Below, piece after piece: positions 53,826 to 64,000 of a stretch of DNA of 64,000 nt. The position numbers were made by a program, and so were the translations under genes. The notes beneath the pieces are model-generated. The model searched no databases. It was given only the letters and a program-made list of their open reading frames with translations, and was not told the origin of the DNA. Source of the stretch: Phytoseiulus persimilis. Taxonomy: Eukaryota; Arthropoda; Arachnida; Mesostigmata; Phytoseiidae. The stretch covers positions 33,976,001 to 34,040,000 of the forward strand of contig CM075101.1 in NCBI GenBank assembly GCA_037576195.1, given 5' to 3'. Numbering within the stretch: the first letter of the stretch is position 1; each line of letters opens with the position of its first letter.

Positions 53826-56800
53826 GCCGTGCTGGGAAAGGCATGAGTTGGGTTTTGAAATGAGATCCAACCTCATCGGACCGGAAGGGAGGCACAGAAG
53901 CGTTGGGTCTCGTTGGGAGTTCCAGCACCGAGATGACATCCGTATATTGGAACGGGCGTGCAGCCAGACGGTCGGAAAATCATGGAACACGAATCAAGCA
54001 TATTTCCGAAATCTAGTCGAGAGCAATGCTTCCGTCGGATGCCGCGATCTCTTTAGAAGGCGACTCAATTTTGCGCTTGGACATCAGATGACGGGCCAAG
54101 TGTCGAGCTTTGATGAATCATTTTCGAGAGCCATTTGTTGAAACGGTACCTCGACTTCGATTTTGATTCAAATTTTCGGAGTTGAGAGCTCGATTGCCCT
54201 CAGTCGAAGGAGGTCAACTGATGCGGTAGTTTCCTGTTGACAGATGTGACTGAACGTGGTCGATTCATTGGGACTGCGAAGATTCTTCAATGCTTGGATT
54301 CACGGCGGATATTTACTCCCCGCAAACTCGGCTGTAGGCGCAACAGGCCGTCAGCCTCTCGGCAGACTTGAACCCATTCGAAGGGGATCTTGTTGTTCAT
54401 GAATAACTTGTAGGATATGTAATGACCAGGTGTACATAATAACGTAACTACGGAGAGCCGTGATATGAAACTATTTTCCCTAAAAAAAAAATTTATCGTC
54501 TCAAAGATCCCATAAAATCTAAAATCCGCTCGGAGCCCCTTAACAGTATACGCATGACGAAAAGATTGTCAGTCGGAAAAGAGCTGCGGTACTAATTCGA
54601 TATACAGACTGTTCATAATTTCCCAAGATCGATCTACTGGAGTCAACCATGAGCGGTTTCGAAATACCCACACGCGGATCTATTATCTGAAGTTGAATTT
54701 CGCGGTGATGACGCAGTTTTACCGTTCAGAAATTTTGTTGAGACCTATGTACCAAGAACGAGGCTTAGCCAAGGAAACAAGGCGGGGAACGAACGGGAAT
54801 GGGGAGTTCAGAGAGTGTTTTTGCTGATGATCAAGTCTTTCGGAGCTCTGTGTAAAATGGGGACTGTGAAATCCGGAACAATTCGCAATCTGAACAAGGC
54901 TGTCCCAGATTCGTGTATGAGGAGCAGGGGGACAAATGAGGCGTAGTGATTGGGGTTGGCAGAGATTGTATATGGAACCCTCGGGACTCGCATGCGATAT
55001 TTTTGGGATCGGGGTCGCATCTACTCCCGGATTTGCCCGTCACAACCCCACAGTCTCCAGAGAGAACCCCGCGGTGTAACCGAACAATTGCAGTCTCGGA
55101 TTCGATGATAAGAATCATGCATCTCAGCGCGAATCCTTCTCGTCGAGTCATTTTCTTCAGCCCGTTGAACTCTCTCAAGAGCATGATGTGCTCGATTTGG
55201 AAACTTTCAACGCACTCGAACATATTCACCGATCAGGACGCTGTAAGATCCATCAACAGATAGTCTCACCTCACTGACTTTCAATGGGGGAAAACACAAT
55301 CCAAAGTCTACCCTCAAGGGCTGAAGTTCTCTGTGATTTTCTTGTGATGTCGTACAGTGCTCGTCGTGGTAGGTGGATTCCGGACGAGATGCTCTCGTCG
55401 GCGATACGTTTACGTTCTGAGATTCCTTGGTAGGAAATATTAATGATGGCCCCATCTGTTGTGCGGACAGGATGATGACCATCAGCAACCCCGAATTTCC
55501 CGTTGTCGGAGCATATCAATTTCGGCATCTCGCTTCCGTTCTCCACGAACGTTGAAACCGGCGGGGGGAACTCATCTGAGATCCACTGAAGGTTATCTAA
55601 CCACATTTCGAAATTTTTTGAAAGATTCGAAACGTTCCAGTTGGAACTTCACCGAAGAGCAGGAGACACCGCTCGCAGAGCTGTCGACGTTAACGGTCGT
55701 AAAATTCGAGTAGATGTCGTCTCGTGGACGACGTCTCAGCTGTCTCAGATGAGTGCCCCATTTCGACGCAGGACCATCACTCGGGTCGTTCTCTCCTGCA
55801 TATTTAACTACTGTGATCTTTGAAATGTAGCGGCTTTGGAAGATTCTTGAGGTAGGTAACTTAGGATTTTTCCAATTTTTCCCTCCCCCTTTAAAGAAAG
55901 AAAGACCTGACTGCGACATCTTTTAAAACACATGAAATGGCGGAGAATCAACGATGAAGCCTAGTTTCTCAGAAGTCAGCTACGATGAGGAATTTGAGGT
56001 TTCGGAAATGAGGGCAAGTTCCAGCGACTTAGCGAGAAAATCGAGAAATGATTCAGACGTCGAGGTCGCATTGTTTTAACAACGAAGAATCACGGCTATA
56101 AAGTGGAGTGAATTTAGCGATGAATATCTGGAAACATGTTACATCTACCCATCTGCGTTCCGGTTCCAAGGATGGAACTTTGAGTTGGAGGGAATACGTA
56201 CGTGAATAAATCAAAGCAAACTCATCAGCAGTCGTGATTTTTGACCAGTTTCGGGACCCCTCAGTTTTCGACGGAAATTCTTCACACAGAACACGAACAA
56301 AGAGCTCGAGACCGACACATTCGGCTATCGTTTTCTCGTTGAGAAGCAGTTAACATTACGCGAGCGGTTATCCTGGTCCACGGTTTTTGATAATGAGATC
56401 TCTCTCATGGAGGGTGGAATAGCAGTGAGAGGGATATCCATGATGTGTAACTTCGGCAATAGGAATACGAAAACTCCTCGAAAGGCTGTACAGAACCGCC
56501 CCGATGGCCGCTCTAGGAATCGACAAAAAAGCTTCTGTTGATCTGTCATGACCACCAAAGGGGTACCCTCTCGAAGCTCTCGTCTAAACCGAGAGGGAGG
56601 TTCAAGTGACTTGAATCATTCAGCGAGTCTGAGTCCGAGCATCATGATTTCCGAGGGAAATCACGGCTTCAGTATTTGTTCAGGCACCGAGCTGGCGCAG
56701 CGTTCAGCGATAGTTTGACGGTCGAGGGCGTAACGCGGCCTCGTTCAGCCGGTTGCGGATCTCCACCCCTTCCTTCTCGATACTCGAATACTGAACGGAC

Positions 56801-58412
56801 AACCAACAAACCGGAAATACGCTGCTCATGTCGGCCTCACAAGCATGGAATGTCATCCCTGCCGGAGTGTCCTGAGATCAAGTTGATTCCCTGATCCTCG
56901 CTGATTCTCTGATTCGCTTGAGTGATTGCCAGCTGGCTCTGGCAACTTATGAGACACGAATATAGAGCGAATACTCTGGATAGCCCTCGATACTTCGACA
57001 TCCTTCAAGTTCATGGTGCGCGATCTTCTAGGAGTTGTGGAGCCGGTTCTGGAATTCCCAAAGAGTCCAAACCGATGGCAACAGCAAGGATTGAGCGCGT
57101 TCATTCGTGTATCGTATTCCCTCTAAGAAGAGGGCATGCCCGCTCGTTTTTCAAACCCTCTCCGGGTGCCCGCTTATGAGAGCATGCCTAGTCAGAAGTG
57201 CATGACCGGGCATTATTAGGATCCGCTCATACGAGCATGTTCGGTCGACAGAGCATGCCCGCCTATTCTTCTAGCTCGTTCAAGCCGACACGAAATTCTG
57301 CCACTATATGAGTCGACTTTTGCTAGCGGGGGCGGGAGATACATTCAACGAGCTATGCTGAGGGCTGCTAATACTTCCAGAAACGAGACACATGCATGAG
57401 GGGTTTTGTGGGTTCATGAAATTTCCAGACGAGAAACTGTCGTGTGCCTCTTCTGGAGCGAACGCGCTTGATTCAGCGGAATATATTTCCTCCGGAAGAA
57501 TGGGAAGCGCCTTCTCATAGGAACCATCGCGTCCCAGCGACCCGCTTCCGAGAGCATGACAGCTTGTTGTTCAAACCCGCTTTGGGATCCTACTCATGAG
57601 GGCATGCCCGCTCGTATCTCGAAGTCGCTTCGGCTGCCCGCTCCAATGTCTGATAACGCCATCAGTCAATGGAGCATGCCCTCTGATAAGAGGAAGTACG
57701 CTGTTTCACTCTCCGCGAAGCTCGAGTTCTTTATTCTTACAATGTTCGTTACACCACTGCCGCTGTGTGACACAGCAGCACGAACGTGAGTTGGAGGAAG
57801 GTGTTTCATTGGACGTCGAGACGTTCGTCCTATAATGATCAGCAGGTGAAGCAAATATCGATCCACACGCGCTGCAGGATTCGCGCTTCCCCTTCAGGCT
57901 TTTTGGGTCCCGAATATCGAGGGGAACCCTGAAAGGCTAACTCCGAATTCAGGGAGATGAGAAATTTCTGGACGGAATTCCGACTCGAGAACTGCATCAG
58001 CTCGAAAGTGCAACAGTTGTGAGCAGCCAACGTAGCCATCGTCATATTCCGGTCAGGGGGAAGGAATCGCCATTCGTGATCTCCTAGAGAGCTCGTGAAT
58101 CATCGTTTCCCAGGGTAACACATGCCGAGGCTCCCGGAGATCAGTTTCGATTTCTCATGAAATATAGGGGTGATCCGATGTTTTCCTGTGACGGAGAGCT
58201 CACGATGACTGAACAACTCGTTTCTTGCAGGGGATTCATTCGACGTTGCTCGTCAGCGACGAAAAGTCTGCTCGAGTTCCGTTTCATGATCTGTTAGCTG
58301 CTCCCGAAAGCTATTTTTCGCGCTGTGCATGGGAGAGTTCAAATTTTCGCGGGAATTTCGGCTCTGTTTTCGTAAACACAGAGTTCCTACTCTACGAGAA
58401 CCGTGCGGCAGG
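53826..58412. other. Intergenic between the RFXANK/ANKRA2 gene and WDR70
   Basis: No gene was recognised in 4.6 kb. The only structured feature is the palindrome-bearing repeat cluster at 57132-57681. Open frames elsewhere lack motifs or splice structure. Confidence 0.45.
57132..57681. repeat. Degenerate repeat cluster with GGGCATGCCC/GAGCATGCCC palindromes
   Basis: Six ten-mers of the form RRRCATGYYY occur at 57132-57141, 57180-57189, 57233-57242, 57251-57260, 57600-57609 and 57672-57681. Those at 57233 and 57251 are 8 bp apart. The surrounding sequence is also repeated imperfectly (GCATGCCCGCTCGT; TTCAAACCCKCT; ATGAGRGCATG), with units of about 45-55 bp. The pattern equals the p53-family half-site consensus. 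Whether it is regulatory or just a decayed minisatellite cannot be told from sequence. Confidence 0.7.
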
Positions 58413-60937
58413 ATGGATGCGAGTAACGAGATTCCAGCCTCTCGGAAGAACGCCGAAAAGAAAGCCCGCACATTCGACCTCACTGCTATTTTCGAGCAAA
58501 CCAAGCAAACGGCGCGATCACTCTGTCGGCAGCCTGAAAAGGATCCAGAGGAAGGTGAGAGAGCTCCAGCTGGAAACGTTTTATTTTTTTCGAACATACG
58601 TGATCTTCAGCTGGGCACGTTCAATTGTCAGAGACTGCCTCAAGGCTGTGAATTCCATGGGCTAACACTTCTGTTGTTAGTCGAGAACATGGCCCTCTCC
58701 AATGATCCCATTCGGATCACAGGGCTGGTACACTTGATGATAATCATCAGTGAACTAGAGTCGTAATGACCATGCCGCCTTCCCCCAGAGTGAATCCTCC
58801 CGGAGACTCCTCCGATTTCGGTCAGTGTGTATTTCTCTGAGCAAAAGTCTCTCCGATTGCAGATGCTCCCGATCCTGATGATACTGGAACGGCCGGCCCG
58901 TCGAAACATGGTGATTCGGAAGATGATGATGATGATGTCATCGGTCCCATGCCGCCACCGACGTCTGTCGACCAGGAATCCGACAGCGACTCTGAGGATG
59001 ACTCGTTACACTCCATGCCGTCTCAAAAATCGATTCTTATGAACAACGGAGTGAAACCGATTTCGGCGCTTGCGATAGACGCAAACGGAGCTCGCGTTGC
59101 CACTGGTGGATACGACTACGAAGTGGCCTTGTGGGATTTCGCGGGCATGGACTCGTCGTTCAAAGTGAGCGATCCAAATTCCGAACATGATCTCCATCCA
59201 GGAACGGAGTGATAGGGAAGGCAGAAAATAACAACACTCGTTTTATTCTAGCCTTTCCGAACCTTACATCCGTGCGAGAGTCATCAAATAAGAGATCTCG
59301 CTTTCAACCTATCTGGAGAACACATCTTGGTCGTCTCAGGAAATTCCCAGGCCAAAGTTCTAGATCGAGATGGATTCCTGGTGCTGGAGTGTCCGAAAGG
59401 TGTCTGATTTGAACCAAAGGATTCCAAACTCCGACCGAGTCAGTTTAAACGCATCCACTGGAACTCGACATCTGTTCTCAGGTGATATGTACATTACGGA
59501 CACAGCGAAAACGAAAGGGCACATAGCCATGCTGAATGCCGGCTGTTGGAGTCCCCGGGAGAGAGCGGAATTCATGACTTGCTCCAACGATGGCTCTGTA
59601 CGATTGTGGGATGCGAATGATGGCAAGAAGCACAAGTCGATCATGAAACCAAAACAGCAAGGAGGATTGAGAGCAGTACCTACCGCTTGCTGCTACAGCC
59701 AAGACGGCAACTGGGTGAGTGCGATCTAAGTTTGACGACACAGTTCTCCGTCAAGTTGTTGGCTTGTGTGGGCCGCACCCATCGGGCTTGCTTGAAGCAA
59801 TATGAACCCCTCAAAAAATCCTTCCCTCGACAGTGTGCGACGGGATGCAACGACGGCTCCGTCCAAATCTGGGACCATCGCCGAAACTTCGTCAACACAG
59901 CCCAGGTCACCAGGGAAGGACACGCGAAAGGATCCGAGATTTCGAGCATCAAATATTCTTACCGAGGGCATCAAATCCTTACGCGGGGTCTGGACGACCG
60001 AATGATACTTTACGACTCGAGGAACATCAGAAAACCCCTTCACGTTTTTAACGGTCTCATCAACATGTATTCGATGACAGACGCGATTTTCAGTCCCAAT
60101 GACGGACTTCTATTGACAGGAACATCACTGGAAAAAGGTTAGCTGAATGATATGCGTCGCTTCGCTTCGACCGTAAGACTGGAAGCTAAATGACTTTCAT
60201 TCCGCTCTCGAAGGAGGAACCGTGGCAGATCTGAAAGTTTTCAATGCCGCCACTTTCAAAGAAGTTGAATCCCATCGTGAGGTTGCTTCTGTCATCCGCC
60301 TCGCGTGGCACACCAAGATCAATCAGGTCCTCCTCTCACGGAGCGATGGGGCAACCAAAGTTTTCTACGACGAGCGATCTCGGAATGGTGCTCTTCTCTG
60401 TCTCGGCAAAATCAAGGTGCCTCATCTTCATCAATCATTGTTATGTGCTATGAGCTGAGACAGATTTCGGATAAGATCGTCCATCAGAAGTATGGTCGAT
60501 AGTTTTTGCTTCCTCATTCACAGATCAAGAAGAAGCAGATGGAAACAGTGACGTCGACGCAAATCATAACGCCTCATGTCCTGCCCATGTATCGCCCGGA
60601 GAAGACACGCCTGGTCAGGAAGCAGCAGGAGATGGATCGCAAAGACCCGATAAAATCCCGAAGACCCGATCTGCCGGTGACAGGACCCGGTGCTGGCGGC
60701 AGGATAGCTTCCGGGGGCAATACACATACTTCGTTCATAGTCCGACAGTTGGGAACCAGGGAGAAGACAGACGATAATGAAGATCCGCGCGAGGCTCTGT
60801 TGAAATACGCGAAGGCTGCCGAGGAAGACCCGTATTGGGTCAGCCCGGCCTACAAGAAGAATCAACCGAAGCCGATCTTCCAGGCAGTTGAAGGGGATAA
60901 CGACGAGCCAAAGGCGAAAAAACCTAAACCTAAGTGA
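58413..60937 (+). CDS. WDR70: WD repeat-containing protein 70
   Basis: Seven exons, 58413-58554, 58863-59164, 59252-59399, 59482-59714, 59834-60137, 60214-60416 and 60524-60937, encode 581 residues (human 654) with all phases closing. The N-terminal signature KKARTFDLTAIFEQTKQTA is followed by an acidic Asp/Ser-rich region (EDDDDDVIGPMPPPTSVDQE). WD40 blades include GARVATGGYDYEVALWDFAG, FMTCSNDGSVRLWD, CNDGSVQIWDHR and LDDRMILYDSRN. The conserved C-terminal part contains IITPHVLPMYRPEKTR, GPGAGGRIASGG and EEDPYWVSPAYKKNQPK. It is a nuclear beta-propeller protein. The family has been linked to RNF20-dependent H2B ubiquitination in DNA-break repair. The start of exon 5 makes blade 4 about two residues shorter than in human. 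It is tail-to-tail with SCFD1. Confidence 0.97.
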
Positions 60938-61680
60938 GATGACGATCGCCGACATACACTAACAGGGGTGTCCAGTCTGCTTGTGCATAAGCCTTGTACA
61001 AAAACATGTGTTCCTGCTCCTTGTAAATATGAATGGAATGCCTGTAAACACCAATGTCCGCTTTCGGTGAACGCGCTGTGTCTTCCTTCGCGGTTCGCCC
61101 AATTAGGGAGGTCTCTCTGTGGTCTCGGAGTGATTACCTAGAAAACGTGATGGTCACGGCGTTCCAGCTCAATAGATGCGGCGCGGTGAGGAAAATGCGG
61201 TTCCGAGTTCCCTCGACTTCTATTGTTCCAGGCTTGGGCTCGTAGGAACCAGCTGAGGGACACGAAAGCTTTGAACAGCGGGATCGGGCTGACTCTGTTG
61301 CAAAAGATGGCTTGGACTACGGGAACGGCCTTGGGTAGGTTATTTGAAGGAATCACAGGAAGATCGTATCAGAGCTCGGGTTCGCAAGTCCTCAGTTTTT
61401 CGAGCGACGATGGCCTCACGGAGAACTCATTTCGAAACAAATGGTCAAAACGTTTCCGAGTAGCTTGCGTATTCTGAGAACATTTCCATCCGAATCAACG
61501 TCAGACCGGACGAATCGGGCTTGCTCGAGAAAATCAGAGGAACACGGCATCAGATTTAGACGTAAACTTGGCCGATCCTCCAGTTTGCCCCTGTAGATTA
61601 CGGATTTCATGTTACCGGCGAAGAAATGAGAAGTCTCTCTCTGCTGCAAAACTATCGTTTTTTTCTTAAAACAGAAAGAA
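60938..61680. other. Intergenic between the convergent WDR70 and SCFD1 genes
   Basis: This holds the two 3' UTRs. No canonical AATAAA was found on the expected side of either gene, so variant signals are probably used. No exon was recognised. Confidence 0.4.
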
Positions 61681-63887
61681 TCAGTTGATCTCTTCACCCA
61701 ACGAAGCGAGCTGTTGAAGAAATTGTTTCGCGTTCGTGAGCTCTGTGCAGCCGTATATCACGTTCCTAGGAATGGATTTGGTTCGCATGCACTCGGCGAG
61801 GTTTTGGTATTCAATGTAGTTCCCTGAAACGAAGATAATGATTATTGACACTCCATCAAAGGTTCCCAATGGAAGCTGTCCCTATCTGAACATGGAATGC
61901 CGGAATCGCAGACTCACCTCCCCCGACCACGAACACAATCGCGTCATTGAATGGAGTTTGCGTACGACTCGGACCGAATTCCGGTGAAGTACCGCGGAGA
62001 AGTTTCGGATCAAAGTAGCGGAAGTCATCAGTTTCAGGTCCAGACTTTAGGTCCATCAACGACTCGACAATCTGTTGAGAATCAGAATTTGATCCAATAC
62101 TTCTTATTAGATATCCATCCTGTAACGGGGGAGAATCGTGTCTTCCACCGAGAGTCAAAGGAGAAATCAAACTTACTCTCGTAGCGGGCAACTTATGTTT
62201 CTTCACAACAAGATTCTTCACTCCTTCCATGACGAACTGGCTTCCCTGAGACATGAGTTTCGAAAACATACCGACTGTTCTCGTCCCCGATCCCGCATAT
62301 GCTTGCTGAGCCTGTACTTGCATCTGACTGAAGTCCTTCCACCGTTTCAAATATTTGACAGCTTTCAGGTCGCAACCAGCGCTCTCAAGTAGGATCTCAT
62401 ATTCCTTCAGCTCTTCAGGCGCGAGGTGATTACAGATGTAGTTGATGAGGAACAAGCGGAGTTTATCCGTAGGGGTTCCAGCTTCTGGATCGGTCAGAGT
62501 TTCCTGAATGCTTTTTTCTAAGGTTTGCCTGCCAAGAATCTTCTCTTCTAGCTCGAAATACGTGTCCAACTTGCGGACTTTGATCTCATCGAGAATCGAG
62601 GTGGCTATCGTGGTATGTTGATCAATCAGACGTTTTTTCTCCAGCAGCTCTGGCAGCGAGCTCACAGCACTCGTTAACTTTGCCGTATTGTCGCTTAGCA
62701 AGCCAACAGCCTCATCTGGAAGATTTCGCACAATTCAGCCATTGCTCTGGAGAATGCGATGCGATAACAATCGAAACGCCAAACTGCGATGTACTGGTAC
62801 GACCCACATCGAACTTCCTTCTAACCTGCATTGTCTCCGCTGATTCCCAGTTGAGCCTTCAGCCTCTTCACATCTTCTTCTGACGTGCGGTATTTCTCCA
62901 GTTCTTCCTGCACGGCCTCCGCAACCATGGGGAAAGGACTGCCTTTGTGCTGTTGCCAAAATTTATCATTCACGTTCAGGTCGTACGTCCTGGTTTTCGT
63001 GGGGCGTTTGCTACCTGTCAGCAGATCCGGGGCGCCAATAGCTTCTTCCAGCGTCACCCGATTGAGCTTGTACTCGAGGACGTCGTGAGTCAAGGCTTGG
63101 TACGTCCAGGTATGATGCAAAGGTGTCGCGAGGTCCATGTTCCTATCAAGAATGACCAGTAGCGGTCGTTGAAACGAGAACTGTCCGGGGGAAACGTCCA
63201 AGAACAGTGAGTTCCGAGTATCGCGTAGATTATCCTTGAGTTTTTTGTCAAGTTTCTCGGCCACCATTTCGGCAGCATTACCCTTCGGTGCTCTTATTAT
63301 CGGCACCGTCCCCAACGTCGCGAAGACCGAGAATAAACAGTCCACGATCGAGTTGATGATGGAATCCATCTCAGCATCAGTGACAGATCCGCGGTTCATG
63401 GCGTAGTAACTGACAGCTTCTCTGCCATGCTGTTTCAGCAGGAACATGTCATTGTCCACCGTGATGAAGTTGAGGTACTGATCGAATACCTTACGAATGT
63501 TCGAGACGCAATTCGCGTTGATTGCCGCAGAGGCTAGATCCTCCAGGAATTGTCTGGAGAGAGGCGAGATGAAGTTCAAATAAATTTCATCATAGCACTC
63601 ATTACGGAGATCTTGAGCTATCCGACTTATGTTCTCTTGCGTAGGCGCCACGAAATACACAGCAGGAACCTGAAACGGGAAATCTTCAGAATCCGTGTCG
63701 ATCCATGTTTTCTGATTACATCTCGAGCGTTAGTATCAAAAGCGATGAAAGCGTCAACACCAACCTCTGGTATGGGATCTCTGTCCGAATGAATCAATAA
63801 ATGTAGCGTCACCCCCAGGTCGCGAAGCTCCCGAACCGAGAGCAGGGGCGAGATGATGTCCTGGCCGGCTCGGTCGTAAATAAGTAC
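61681..63887 (-). CDS. SCFD1: Sec1 family domain-containing protein 1 (Sly1), 5' end outside the window
   Basis: Five exons are visible: 63887-63765, 63669-62826, 62715-62177, 62071-61918 and 61823-61681. They give about 600 residues of a roughly 640-residue protein with all phases closing. The first coding exon(s), encoding about 40 residues, lie beyond 64000. Landmarks of the Sec1/Munc18 fold are VLIYDRAGQDIISPLLSVRE, LHLLIHSDRDPIPE, DLATPLHHTWTYQALTHDVL, FWQQHKGSPFP, DNTAKLTSAVSSLPELLEKK, GSQFVMEGVKNLV, ETDDFRYFDPKLLRG, FVVGGG and NYIEYQNLAE. Sly1 binds syntaxin-5 and syntaxin-18 and promotes SNARE assembly in ER-Golgi traffic. The 105-bp intron at 62072-62176 is a multiple of three and open in frame, so its retention would add 35 residues. 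It is excluded because the family aligns without it. Confidence 0.97.
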
Positions 63888-64000
63888 CTTCAAAGAGAAC
63901 GGGTGTGATTCATGATTGGAAAGCATTCGCAGTCACAACGGACGCGCAGGAATCAACTCTTCATTTAGGAGGAAGAGCTGATTCAAAGGCTGGAATCGAC

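Overview
This is a stretch of an animal nuclear genome, most likely an arthropod and plausibly a parasitiform mite (for example a phytoseiid). The evidence is multi-exon genes with GT-AG splice sites, very short introns (about 85-110 bp in HEATR1 and SCFD1), near-even base composition, and a set of conserved animal housekeeping genes alongside mariner and tRNA-SINE relics. The species call is inference; the eukaryotic and metazoan call is secure. All gene models below were built by hand. For the conserved genes every exon junction was checked for GT/AG dinucleotides and reading-frame closure.

Layout. 375-4965 (+): a 13-exon type I membrane protein with a LolA-like N-terminal half and four PAN/apple-like modules. 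5262-5666 (-): LSM6. 6127-6902 (+): a three-exon orphan gene. 8138-9123 (-): a second orphan. 9.1-16.9 kb: nothing convincing. 16948-19118 (+): cytoplasmic poly(A)-binding protein, with an A-rich 5' leader. 20697-22415 (+): NDR kinase Tricornered/STK38. 23906-25100 (+): GLRX3. 25497-31756 (-): HEATR1/UTP10, tail-to-tail with GLRX3. 33478-34449 (-): XRCC4. 36398-38171 (+): an F-box/leucine-rich gene broken by a stop and a frameshift. 39626-42055 (-): CHORDC1/Morgana. 45083-46513 (-): STARD7. 51336-53825 (+): an RFXANK/ANKRA2 homologue with a mariner-type element inside intron 2. 58413-60937 (+): WDR70. 61681-63887 (-): SCFD1/Sly1, whose 5' end lies beyond the right edge.

The genes do not form one pathway. 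They are a typical mixture: RNA metabolism (LSM6, PABP, HEATR1), DNA repair (XRCC4; WDR70 has also been linked to repair chromatin), iron-sulfur handling (GLRX3), vesicle traffic (SCFD1), lipid transfer (STARD7), Hsp90 co-chaperone work (CHORDC1) and kinase signalling (Tricornered).

Between the genes lie two copies of a SINE-like repeat (39.15 and 44.06 kb), an 85-bp minisatellite (47.9-48.3 kb), a cluster of GAGCATGCCC-type palindromes matching the p53-family half-site pattern (57.1-57.7 kb), and the mariner relic with unusually long inverted arms. No dramatic new multi-gene system was seen. The most unusual items are the long-armed mariner, the palindrome cluster, the two orphan genes, the broken F-box gene and the multidomain LolA/PAN protein.
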